Assembly (NCBI RefSeq): GCF_016808095.1
Contig: NC_068971.1
Coordinates: 12,970,501-13,034,500 of the forward strand
Source: Vigna angularis
Taxonomy: Eukaryota; Streptophyta; Magnoliopsida; Fabales; Fabaceae
Length of the DNA stretch: 64,000 bases
Direction of reading: 5' to 3'
The notes below the pieces were generated by a model. It had not been told where the DNA came from. It saw only the letters and a program-made list of their open reading frames with translations, and ran no database searches. Made by a program: the position numbers and the translations under genes. Of the stretch, positions 49,021 through 60,700 are shown piece by piece (within the stretch, counting starts at the first letter, position 1; each line of letters opens with the position of its first letter).

Positions 49021-50959
49021 AGAGTATTCAAGAACAATCTAGATTCATCTGTGTTACTGTGTGGATGTATTATTATGTTCTCAGTTTAGATATATTTTGT
49101 TGTTGGTTTTGAATGTTCTATTTCTTATTCTTATTTGACCATTTTAATTTGAATGTTCATGTTAGTTTCACACAGTTCTAATACACAAGTATATATAATT
49201 GAAAATTATTTCTTAGGTAAATTTGTTCTTATTGTAAGAACATGACAAATAGTTATATTTAAGAAGATATATATATTTTCATAAAAATTTATATAATGCT
49301 ACAATGAAATATGTATACATTTATAGCAAAATACATATGATGTTATAGTGAAAATACTTCGTGAAACATGTGTTGGTATAGTAAAAATGTAGTACAGCTA
49401 CAATACTGCTATAGTAAAAATATAATACAGTTACAGTATTGTTACAACAAAGTTTAGTACAATTATAGTATTGCTACATTACCCTAATTTCAACTATAAA
49501 TATGGTTAAAGAAATGAAGTTCTTCATCATCGGAGTGAAAGAAATGAAGTTTTTCATCATTGAAGTGAAAGAGAGCAAGAGTTTAGTACCAAATAAGGAC
49601 ATTTAGGGTAAGAATCTGAGTCGTAGAAAAGGTATAGGAAGAGCTTCTGATAAAGGAATTAGAGAGAATAAGATAATAGGAGCTAACATTTCTCTGTTAT
49701 TATCTTGTAATAAGCATTGATGGTATAAAATTGTTGTGGTGTAAGGGGAATGTGAAAATGTTAATATTGTAAGTAAGTGTTAACTTTCTTTTTATTATTC
49801 TATGTTGTTGGATCATGCCTTAGGATGATAATGATGTGAAATTTGTGAAAACTAGTTGAGGAATACTTTGACTAAAGAAAGACAAGGTAATTAAGTTATC
49901 CATTGAAACGCACCTCTATTTCTTGGAAGTCTACTCAACAAGTTTTCAACTTATTTCAAAAATGGAAAATAACTTTTCATATAAAGATAATCAACAATGT
50001 GAATTTCAAATAAATTGTGATTATTATTTTGAATATGAGATATAAAGATGTTGAGAGAGATACTTAGTCCAATTGTGGGGTTTAGGTATCTTTGATTATG
50101 TTTTCCTTATTTATTTTTTTATTTTTTGAGTTACCATAATAAAACCTCAATTCCCACTAAGTATACCGTTAGATTGAGCTGAAATTTTAATATATGATTT
50201 GTAACACGTATAATTTCACCTTGACCATCTGGATTTTTAAATTAAGATTTATACTTAAAGGGAATAATATAGTTTTTTTTAGTAAATTAATCACTACTTT
50301 ATTTTAACTCTAAGTTGTTTTGGTAAAAAAATAATTTCCACCTAAATAACTGTTAGATTAACCTGAAATTTGGATATGTAGTCTCTAAGACATATTAATT
50401 CACTTTGACCATTTGAATTTTTGATTAGATATATTTAAAGAAGTTATGTTGTGTCAATGATCTCAACACTACCTAAATTCTATTTTTGGACCACCTATGC
50501 AAAAATTAAGATTTTCACTTTATTAGATCGAAATGAAAATTTTACCATAGATTCTAGATATACTATTATGTAATTTACCCATTTAAATCTTCAATGTGAG
50601 GTATGTATTAAGAAAAAACTTCTATGTAACGTCATAATAATTTAGATTGTTGATCCATAACCTTGGATTTGGAAAATTATGTTGAGGGAGTAAATATTTT
50701 AAGAAGATCTATGATAATTATCTTGTCAACAGGTATATGGATATGACTAATCTATTTATAAATTTTCTATATTGACATGTTTACAGGATGAAAATGGATT
50801 AGTACCAACTTACGATTAAATGAATGGATATGATTAAGTTATATGGATGAGATAATATGATTCGTTGATTATGTGATGATGAATGAATATGGGGAATTGT
50901 TAGCTATGAAATGAGGTATATTTCTTTATTATAGTAATTGTAAATCCGGGAGTAGTGTA

Positions 50960-51235
50960 TTTGGTTTCCATCAAAGACTTTGAGCATAAGTAGAGTGACG
51001 CAGGAGGTTTATGGAAGCAGGTAGAGAGTAGTCTGATCAAAAGGCTTTGACATAAGCAGAGTACTCGTAAGTTTTATAGAAGTAGGCAGAAAGTGGTTTG
51101 ACCATAAGGCTTCGAAGAGTAAGCATAGTATACTTGTAAGTAAGGCTTATGGAAGCAGATAACGAGAGGTCTGACCGTAAGGTTTCAGGAGTAAGCATAG
51201 TATACTTGTAAGGTTTATGGAAACAAGAAGGATGA
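50960..51235. repeat. Minisatellite, four units of 64-74 bp
   Basis: The block GTTTATGGAAGCAGGTAGAG-(R)GTCTGACCATAAGGCTTYG-AGTAAGCATAGTATACTTGTAAG (dashes mark gaps) recurs with starts near 51007, 51071, 51145 and 51213. Confidence 0.8.
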
Positions 51236-51544
51236 CTTTGAGAGGAGTCAGAGGGTGATATATGTTACGGAAAATAAAAGATATAATAAAGTGAATTAAT
51301 GGCATTGAAATAATCGTGTGTATAAATTATAATGATATATGATTGAATTATATAGGGTGAGTGTGTTCAATGATTGTATGTTATAGTTAACTCACTCTTA
51401 TTTGTTTGTGCAGTGATCATATAACTCGTGTTGTTATATGTGAGCAGATGATGTTACAGATGCAGTTGGAGATGCATAGAGACGAGAGACATGCTCGAAA
51501 AAACTTTAAGGGGCTTTTTGATAAAAATAAATTTATATTTGAAA

Positions 51545-51645
51545 ACTATGTTGTTTAAGATTTGTAAGTTTAAATTTGTACTTATGTTAAATTGTGAAGA
51601 CTATGTTGTTTAAGGTTTGTAAGTTTAAAATCATATTTATGTTAA
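51545..51645. repeat. ~55-bp tandem duplication
   Basis: ACTATGTTGTTTAAGRTTTGTAAGTTTAAA is repeated once (about 51545 and 51599), followed each time by an ATTTATGTTAAAT-like tail. Confidence 0.75.
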
Positions 51646-51894
51646 ATCAAAATGAAGTTTTAAGTATTGATATCATGTTAAATTTAAAATTTTGTTTTAC
51701 TTCTCGTAATACCCTACAAATTATTTGGGTGTTACACTTATCATTATCAATCATTGGCCTTTGTTTGTTCGGAACAACAATGTTTGTATTCAGGGCTATC
51801 TAGAAGAGTGAGATACATCTTGTATCCATCATAAGACAACCTCTCTTTTTACTAGGCAACCAAATGATAGTTTAGGTCATTTTCTTTGTAAACC

Positions 51895-52200
51895 TTTATG
51901 TTTTAACCAAAAGTGACTATATTCTAAATAATACTCAAGTTTTATAAAGAAGTGGTTGTGCTCCAATGAATAGTCAAGTTTTAGCGAGAAGTCATTATTG
52001 TCCAAAGAATACTTAAGGTGTTTTAATCAAGAGTGACTATGTTTCAAACATTTTAGTCAAAAGTGACTGGGTTTTAAATAATACTTAATTGTTTGTTATG
52101 AGTGACTACGTTTCAAAGAATATTAGTCTTATACAAAAATAATTGTCTTCTAAGTAATATTCATGTCTAGCTATAATTAGTAGGATTCAAATAATACTTG
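51895..52200. repeat. Degenerate tandem array, ~40-50 bp units
   Basis: About six units built on TTTTAACCAAAAGTGACTAT...CAAATAATACTCAAG, with substitutions and length changes. No coding role is apparent. Confidence 0.7.
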
Positions 52201-52803
52201 CTTTGTAACTTTCAACTTTAGTATGCCATATTGGAACTTGATCATATTGATTAAGAACTGAAGATAGTCTGGATTTCCAAACAAACCAGTATATGAAATC
52301 TTATGTAAATCTCCCTTAACCTTTACCTTTTCATATTACATGTTATTAATTTTTGACTAATTTGAGAAGGAGAGCTTTGCAAAAGACATATTTTGAAAAG
52401 GTTTTTAGATAGTTTGATTGTCAGTTTGAAGTTGCATCTAACAACCCTTCACTATATGTTGCCCTTCAAAAAGCTTGTTTGACAATATGGCTAAATATTA
52501 ATAAGGATGGGGTAGCCTTGACTTCCCCAACTCTATTGCCAAATCCACAACTTTCTATCAACATTGTTGGTGATTAAGAATGATACAATTTTTTTGTACC
52601 ATTTGCTCACGTGCAAGATGATAGTGATGTATTATGCTCGTAGGAGGAAGATATATATGGAGAATGAACTTTAATGACCTTGCATGGAGATTAAACATTA
52701 AAATTATGTGTAGTTTAAAAATAATTTTGACCCTCCAAAATTAATGCTTAAGATTTGTCCCTACTTCACTTTGTACATGTCAAGTATATACTTTGTTGTT
52801 TAC

Positions 52804-53994
52804 TATTAGATATACTATGTTTATCTTATCTTTATCTTTTATCTTTAGTTAGTTTGTTATTTTTTCTTATTTGTATTTTGGGTTTACCCATATTTCTTCT
52901 ATTATAAATAGAGGACCCTATGTATATATTTAACACAAGGAAATTAATCTCACATATAGTTTTTCACTATATTCAACATGGTATCTGTGCCAAAGGATCT
53001 TTTTAGGAAAACCATTTATTGCCTTTGTCACTACACCCACTACTGCCGGCAGCGGCGCCATCTACCGCTCTCGGCAGCGTCATCGTCTACCGTAGTCGTC
53101 TACCACTACCACTACTACAATTTCAGTTTCAACCGATGATCACACAGTTTTTATCATTTCGGCCAGACGACCACCGTGCCATCAATGGCGCCTTCATCAA
53201 AGCTCCTACACGCTTCCAGCTCCTTTTCCATCGTGCATGTGACACGTCTCGTCTCCTCTCAAGAAATGATTCAGAGTGTCAAGGTTGCTCTTTTTCCTCT
53301 TTCAAGTTCATCATGTGTGGTTGCATTCCCGTCTCCTCTCAAGCAGTTATTCAAAGCATCAAGGTTGCTCTTTTTCCTTTTTTAGGTGCCTTGATTGGAG
53401 AATCTTGAATTTTAAAGGTTTCTCTCTCCTGTTCATCCATGGCTTCTTTGGTTGTTGTCTCTTCTAACTTCCCTTTTGTCACCATTGGTTTGACCCATCT
53501 ATATATATTTTTTCTCCCGTGACAAAGATGATTTTTGTTAATTTATTTATAGTTGTGGTGGTTCTTTAACAATGACCTCTTTATCTCCTAGTTGTCAAGA
53601 ATGCATTTCTCAACAACGATTTACAAGAAGAGATTTATATGGAACAAGCTCCCAAATTTGTTGCTCAGAGAGAGTCTTTTGGGTTGATATTTCGTATTTG
53701 TAAATCATTAACAATTTGGTGTTACTCAAGTGCAAAAACATATATTTTCACTAAGTCTTTATTGATAATATTAGTAGTGAGCTTGGTACATAAAATTTGT
53801 ATGCACAAACTTGATGGGGTGTTAGATATATTATGTTTATCTTATCTTTATATTCTATCTTTAGTTAGTTTGTTATTTATATTTTGGGTTTAGTTCATAT
53901 TTCTTCTATTATTGATAGAGAACCCTATGTATACATTCAACACAATTCAACACAAGAGAGATCAATCTCGTATAATTTTTCACCATATTCAATA
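52804..53994 (+). mobile_element. Internally deleted Ty1/copia element, 1191 bp
   Basis: Two 175-bp LTRs (52804-52978, 53820-53994) flank 841 bp. The flanking 5-mers match in four of five bases (TTTAC, TTTAT). A tRNA-Met primer site (TGGTATCTGTGCC) begins at 52979. Inside, only a short RT piece (VKNAFLNNDLQEEIYMEQAP, about 53598-53660) and the extreme RNase H/C-terminal end (FTKSLL near 53750, then CMHKLDG) remain, joined by deletions. The leader holds an ~86-bp repeat (CTCTCAAG...CAAGGTTGCTCTTTTTCC at about 53255 and 53336). It cannot be autonomous. Confidence 0.88.
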
Positions 53995-55378
53995 TTTATA
54001 ATCATAAAATAAAGCATGTAAATTTTTTTGTTAAGTTTTAATACAAAATGCAATCCTCCATTATTGTTATTGATGTGTTTTTCACAATAGACTTAGGTCA
54101 TACTTTAGGCTCCTATTATTTGTTATTGAATATTGAGTTTATTAAAAAAAATAGTTAATCTTACAAAAATATCACTGGTTTCTGTGTTTTTTTTTTATGT
54201 GTGGATGTAATTCGATTAAATGATGAATATAATAAATAGAAATATTTTGAGAAAAATGTTGGAGTAATAGAAAATATCCATGAGTGGGTTTTGAAATTTA
54301 CTCCCACCACATCTAAAGAAAGCTTATCCACACAAAAAAGTTTAATAAAGATTGTTTTTAAAGTGAGTATGATTTAAAGTTTCTAATAAAATGCAAAGTG
54401 ACTCTATCAAAACAAGTGCAAATTAAATATTTTAGTTAAAGTGGTGTATGTAAACATTTCACTTAAACTAACACTTTAGAGTATAATAATAATTTTTTGT
54501 CGCATGAAAATTATTAAAACTAACTAAACAATTCTCAATATAGAAAATTGAAATCTATTATAAAGGAAATCACAAACTATTTTAGATAACATAGTATTAT
54601 CATATTTATCTCACAGTGATTATCTTCTCTAAAAATAAAAATACCTAAACTCAATTTGCCTAGAAACCTTATTCACCTTCTTCTAAGTTACCAAAAAACA
54701 ATTTCTATAAATAAATAAAACTTTGCATGACAGCATCTAGATTATATAAAAATATTACAACAAAAGAGCAATGGAATTAAAAATATATCTTGAGAAATAC
54801 CAGGGATCGAAAATGGATATGAATCCCAAAACCCTAAATATATTGCGCCACGTTAGTTTATGCCGGAATGCCTCGAAAATTCTGAATTTAAGCCGATCTA
54901 AAGTTCTGCACACTTAAATCGCTTTACTGATCCAAAATCCAGATTCGTATATACCAATGCGATGAAAAGTAATTTGCCCTTGTTAAAAATTCACATCAGG
55001 CTTGTCAATCTGTATTGATTTCTGTTAACTAACGTGATTTGCAGCCTATCTTACAAGGGAATATCTTCTCAATAATTAATGACATTCGACACGTGTCCGC
55101 ATTTTAAGTGCCCTTTATAGTGGTTAACGATCAATCAATGAACATAAGTACGAAAACCACTACAAGAAACTAAAATATTACATCAAAGAATGTTCAAAGT
55201 CTGTCGTCTGAGGTAAGACTCAGCTTATGACTTTATGATCTGTTGTTACTCGGAATAGGAAGAGTCACTTGTATCGATCTAGAGAGCTTCCATAAGATGC
55301 AAATGAGAAGCTGCAAACAATACTTCTGGTCCCATTTTTTACAGTATATCAATACATTTTTTTACATAAGACAACACT
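53995..55378. other. AT-rich spacer and 3' flank of TOL copy B
   Basis: 53995-55030 holds no recognisable feature. From about 55040 the sequence is homologous to the 3' flank of copy A, and part of it should be the 3' UTR of the minus-strand TOL gene. Confidence 0.5.
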
Positions 55379-58300
55379 TCACTTACGCCCACCAATCATA
55401 CCAGGTCCCATTGTCCCTGACAAGCCAGATGATGAACCACTGACCTTTCCATCTGTGTTTCCGAAAACATTCAAATCTTCAAATAGCCTATAAGACGGAA
55501 CAAAAGTCTTTTGTCCAGTTGCACTTGCAGGAGTTCCACCGACACCACCTCTGGCAGATAATGAATTATTGTGTAGCACGGGCGTCCTTACTCCTGGAGC
55601 TAAAGGATACGATACTGTTGTATTGGCTTGTGTTGAAATCAAATTTGTAGCAGGAGAGTGATTTTGATAGTTGGCATATCCAGGTGTAGCTGCCCATGGT
55701 GGGGGAGGATATCTTGCAGGGTATTGATTCTGAAATTGTTGCGGTTGCTGAAGTTGATTCTGAAATTGTTGCGGTTGCTGAAGTTGATTCTGAAATTGTT
55801 GCTGTGGCTGAGGTTGATTCTGAAATTGTTGCTGTTGCTGAGGTTGATTCTGAAATTGTTGCTGAGGTTGATTCTGAAATTGTTGCTGAGGTTGAGTTTG
55901 AGGCTGATGACCTTGTACCGTTTGGGGCTGATACTGTGAATGCTGTTGGGGATTGGGTTGCGGATGTTGATGAGGTTGGGGTTGAGATTGCAGTGTTTGG
56001 TGCTGCGGCTGATACTGTAGAGGTTGCTGTTCATTATGAGGTTGCAAATGTTGTTGATGAGAGCTATATTGATTATGTTGAGGTTGTTGGTGCAATACAT
56101 GTGGGGATTGTAGTACTGGTTGAGATTGCAATTGCTCAGATTGGGGCTGAGACCGGTCCTGCTGGGTCGGTTGATGGTGCTGTTGTTCAAATTCATAATG
56201 TGTATTACGAGATGAGGGTGGAGTTGGGGATTGAGACCGGGATTGATACGATTGTTGTTGAGGCTGGGCTTGAAATTCTGACTTAGATTGTGGTTGAGCC
56301 CAAGGGACAACGTAACTGTTGTATGACAGATTTCCCGGATATGTTTGGGAAGCAAAAGAATACCCTTCTGATGTGGACTGAACAGGTGTCTGATGTATGC
56401 CTTGGCTAGAGGCTGATGGTGCATAACTTGTCTGTGGAGACGGTGCATAACTTGTCTGTGGGGATGGTGACACTGACAAAGTAATACTCAGTAAGTCAAT
56501 AATGTCCTGATCCTTTGCAGTAGTAACTGGGGCAGGTGGGTTGGAAAGAACTAATGCATTGGATGGAACTGAAGTTGCGGGGTTTGGAACATGTGGAGTT
56601 GTGCTGGTAGTGTTAACTGACACTGAGTTTTGGCTGGAACCAGTTGCGGTATCATTTGAAATCACTGGCTGTGCCTTAGAATGCCTGCAATAGTAAAGAG
56701 TTCACATTAAATAAAAAATTATTGACACGGTAGAACAATTTCATCACCCATGACCTGCAATATATGTTGGTATATGGGCTTTACAAGAAATTCTATTACA
56801 AAATTGGGGCTTCTAAAAAATAGTTGTAGGAGAGAATGAAATAGCATGAGTGGAAGTATAAAATGAAAATACATGCTTAATACAACGATTTGTGCATGCT
56901 TATCCATTCATGTCTATACTTAAAAGACCTAAACAGATATTCTAAACTAGTTTGTTTCTTAGATAAGTTATAAGCAAGCAAGACTGAAAAGAAAAACAGG
57001 TTTCAATAACCATGAGCCACAAAATATTAAATATAGTATCAGCTCTAAGTGACCTCCGAGCTAGCTGTGCAAATTCATCCTCTTCCTCTTCATCACTCTG
57101 GCTCCGGGTTTCGGAAAGCACTACGGCTGAAGAGCTAGCTTTAAGCGTTGAAGAAGCCTCTCCAAGGGTGGAGCTGTTTACATTGGATTGATCTACACTA
57201 GGTTGAACTTCAGTTGGCACAGCGCTGGAACTTGCTCCTTGAATTGGAAACACAGTACCAGAAGCAATTGCATCATGCCTAGCTAGCAAACCTTGAATAC
57301 TATCATTTAATTCGAGGCCTCGTCCAAGAAGCTCCTCGTCCCTATGACAAAACCAAGGTGATAAAAGATTATTCCACATATAAGTGGACAGACTTCACAA
57401 AGTAACAATCAAGTATATTTGGGTGTGTGCCAGATGGAAAAGCCGAGTAAAACTAACCCAGTTGAAGTTAGCATTTGCATCAACTTTTTCTGGTTTGTGC
57501 GACAACGATCAACTAGATCAATAATCACCTCGTCTTTTACCGCCTACAAAGCATAAAAATCAGACATTAAATCGTTTCAGTTCAAGAAAGGAGGATTCAG
57601 AAGGCCAAGGAAAACCATTTAACTTACTTCACGATCACTAGGATTCACAGCCTGCAACATGTCACTCAAAAGATCCAAAACATGTCGCATGGACTCCAAG
57701 CTTGACATACTGAGTATTTCAAGAAAAGTTAGCTTAAAGACTCATCTGATAGCACACAGAAGTTCTGTCACAAAGGACAGCAGGGGAAGCAAGGTTGAAA
57801 TGGAAAAAATAGAAGGTCAACATTAACCTCAAACTTTCTATCTCAGTAGCCATAGTTTCATCCAGTGTTTTTGATGAATTGCTCGACATCCCATATCCAG
57901 CTTGCATACTTCTTATATTTGGATGGGTAGGAGGAGGAGTAAATATTGGAGCTGCATCTGGTGATCTCTTTGGAAAAACTACTCCAGATCGCTGCCATTC
58001 ATATAATTCAACATAATATTATGATGATATAATCTGATGCTCATTAAATTACAGCTCACATGTGGATATGGCTTACAGATATCAATGTAATCTTTTATCC
58101 TGTACTTAAAATGTAAATGTAAATTTGGAACAAACGGGATGATGGTTGGCTTTTGCCAGGGGACAATTCTCCAAGCTGAGATGTTGATGGTATAAAGTAT
58201 GTGGTGGAACCATAAAAAATTAAAATTCACCCATTTGTCACTAAAGAATTGCAAGAACACTTTAGAGTTGTAGGCAAATGTGTTTTTTGAGGTGACGCAT

Positions 58301-60201
58301 TTAACTACAAAATACAAATTTGTATACTTGTTATAATAAGAACTAAAAGTATCTTCTTAAAATTTGTGATCTCACCCTTAAGATGAATCCGATATCATTT
58401 ACAGAACATTCACAAATGCCAATTATATAATTTTGAAAATCTAGCATCCCACTTTCACATGAAACTATCAACGAAGAGAGATTGACAAAATCAATAAATT
58501 TCTTTTATCAACTAGACAGCTACCTTTAACTCCTCATATGCCCAATAGTACTGAGGATGTCTACCACCTGGTCCCCCAAATGCTTCTTGCCATGAGTCCA
58601 GCAGCATTAAGATTTTATCCCTCACTTGCATATCTGCCTGAAGAATCATTACATGTATTTCATGTTAAAACAAGACAAATCAAACAAAAAAAAAATTGCA
58701 GGAAATGGTAGTAATTTAACAGAAATAGAACCCATCCATATTTTGATGAGTAAATATTAAGATTGTTTTGATAAGTAAAAGCCAGGTGAATTTACCAATA
58801 AAAAAAATCTTTATATTTACGTAACAACATGTAGATGGATTCTACAACTGTTCAACTCAACATTACAACTATTTTGAAAGAGAAATACTTCCCGCATACA
58901 TTTAACACATAGATAGGTTTGAGCCAATGATCCAGTAACCTATCTAATCTAGAATCATATAGCAAGGAAATCTCAAAAGGAAACTAGAAGATACTGGTCA
59001 TTAACAATGTACAGCAGTAGCCGCCGGACTTGATTTGGAAATAAATTGAATTAGGTAGAGTGCACTTCAAACAATTACACCATCAGATGTCATAATAGCA
59101 AAATAGATTAAATCCTGACGTTTGCATTTATAATCACAAATTCCATGAAGAATGCAATAACAATTTCTTTCAAGCATCAAAAATACAAACTGAATCAGGA
59201 ACACACCTTAAATTTCCAACTAAAATCACCTTACCTTTTTTCTTATGATTTTAATCATCTCTTCCAGTATGTTTCTCTCAGCAATTTGAAAGTGAACAAA
59301 ATCACCACAGTTCTTTACCATTGTCTCCAGCAGCTGGGGGTAGACAACCAGAAACCAGAAATCAAGCTCCAAACAAATGAATTTGAAAGTTAGCCAATTC
59401 AGGAGAACACGGCCACAAACAACTTGACCCAAATACAGAAAAGTAAGACCAAAAGCCAGTGCCAACAAAGTACCGTGAGAGCTAGTAATTGAACTCTAGA
59501 GCTCCTATGTTGTAATCTCCTCTTCACAGCTTTTACCACATCTTTCGGCTGCCTGAGAAATTTATCAATGATTCAGTAAAAACTTAAAAGACCAGTGTGA
59601 AAATTCCCAGAGACTACTATTAAAGGTGTGAAAGGAAAACGAAAAAGAAGCATAGTTTGTACTGCCATCCATGGACCCTAGTTTTTCTGAGAGGGGGGAA
59701 CTAAGAGTAAAATAATTGTTCAATTTTGACAACAGTAATGCATGAGAAAATTAAAAAATCACCAGAATTAAAAAAAATGAAAAAAAAAATAGAATCAGAA
59801 AAAAAAGAACAACCAGTTTCCACTATTTCCCAAATAATACAATCCTCTAGTCAGTTTCATCACAAAGAACATACTAACTACAATCAACAACAACTTTAGC
59901 CCCAAAATTCCATCCGATAACAGAACTAACAAAAATTAAATGGAACATCGCATTCAAAGGCATAAACATGTGGCAGTTGATCAAAGTCAAACCCTCCAAA
60001 ATCAAATAAAACATATTATTGAAATTGATATGCTATCTATCTTCCTCCTTTTCTTGTAGTTGAAGATTACCAATGATTAGAATTGATGGAATCACAAATT
60101 TCGATGTTCATGGTCCAATCAGGGCCCATAAGAAGATCGCTGGTCGCCTTATCCACTGCGACAGTAGCTGAGGAAGAAGAAGAAAAAGAAGAAGAAGACA
60201 T
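55379..60201 (-). CDS. TOM1-LIKE (TOL6/TOL9-type) VHS-GAT protein, copy B, 9 exons
   Basis: Exons: 60071-60201, 59474-59552, 59235-59333, 58524-58637, 57828-57991, 57628-57709, 57458-57543, 57054-57341, 55379-56684; 2349 nt, 782 residues. TOLs act as plant ESCRT-0-like adaptors that bind ubiquitinated membrane cargo and hand it to ESCRT-I for vacuolar degradation. Residues ~8-141 are the VHS domain ([46 protein letters not shown]). Residues ~188-285 are the GAT domain ([58 protein letters not shown]). An acidic [17 protein letters not shown] motif follows, then a Q/P-rich tail (~480-670) and a conserved end ([26 protein letters not shown]). All borders are GT-AG and phases agree. Start 60201 precedes a poly-Ser N-terminus ([20 protein letters not shown]). 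The tail makes it longer than Arabidopsis TOL6/9. Confidence 0.94.
55724..55890 (-). repeat. In-frame 30-bp tandem repeat encoding FQNQ units
   Basis: The motif GATTCTGAAATTGTTGC occurs on the + strand at 55726, 55756, 55786, 55816, 55846 and 55870. The spacing is 30 bp four times, then 24 bp, so the frame is kept. On the coding strand it gives [12 protein letters not shown]-type repeats at residues about 613-669. Copy A has a single unit at the matching place (about 35512). Confidence 0.93.
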
Positions 60202-60638
60202 CGTATTCCTCCCCCCTCTCTTTCTGAAACTTCTTCAAGGAACACCACAATCAATTCTGGATTTAACGAACCAAACTCAGAAGCCGAAAAAAGATGAAAA
60301 CTTTCCAGCAAAATTAATCGATAAAGCACCGAAGAGTGCCAAATTACGAAACCCTAACGAAATTCGGGAATGGAACCATGAAAATAATAACCGGAAAAGT
60401 CGTCGCTTGTTTTCTCAAATAGAATAGTTTTTAATTTTTTTTATTTCTCTCTCTGAGCTAAATAAGGGGAATCGGGGAATTTTCTCTTTTCCATTATTTT
60501 CTCGCTACAAATTTTTTTCCGGGAAAGTGCGTAATTTTCCTTTTTCATTCTATATTTCGTTTTCGTAGCTGAAAGGGGTGCGTATTTTGTGCGGTTTGAT
60601 AGGTGCACTCTCTCCTGTGCCTGTGCCACCCACGCGCT

Positions 60639-60650
60639 ACGTGGCACGTG
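60639..60650. promoter_or_regulatory. G-box in the promoter of TOL copy B
   Basis: ACGTGGCACGTG contains one CACGTG palindrome (60645-60650) and one ACGT core, about 440 bases upstream of the ATG. It is conserved with copy A within otherwise diverged promoter sequence. Confidence 0.5.
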
Positions 60651-60700
60651 ATGTGGAAAAGCAAATTTGAATTTGGCTTTCCTTTTCCGTGCTGAAATTC

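Larger units (their letters stand above)
50040..51736. mobile_element. Probable solo LTR of a Ty3/gypsy (chromovirus, Tekay-like) element
   Basis: The 3' end reads AATACCCTACAAATT...GGGTGTTACA, and the segment around 51390-51480 (GTTAACTCACTC, GTGATCATATAACTCGTG, GAGCAGATGATG) has the look of legume Tekay-type LTR 3' parts. It carries three diverged ~180-bp repeats of CCGTTAGATTGAGCTGAAATT (near 50165, 50345, 50510) and a 64-74 bp minisatellite. No internal region or primer site follows, so it would be a solo LTR. The 5' border is a guess. Confidence 0.4.
55040..60700 (-). repeat. Tandem-duplication unit B (intact TOL copy plus flanks)
   Basis: Counterpart of 34890-45480, in the same orientation. 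It lacks the MULE and the copia of unit A and so preserves both empty target sites (near 58750 and 59220). Some 9.5 kb of unrelated repeats separate the units. Confidence 0.85.

Noticed and set aside
55696..56286. 196-residue + strand open frame opposite the TOL copy B Q-rich exon
   Set aside because: It is the reverse complement of CAA/CAG-rich coding sequence (reads [10 protein letters not shown] repeats); the minus-strand exon is supported by conserved TOL domains.
55639..56448. 269-residue minus-strand frame overlapping the TOL copy B last exon
   Set aside because: Alternate frame of the Q-rich exon (Asn/Ile/Ser repeats), not the frame continuous with the GAT domain exons.
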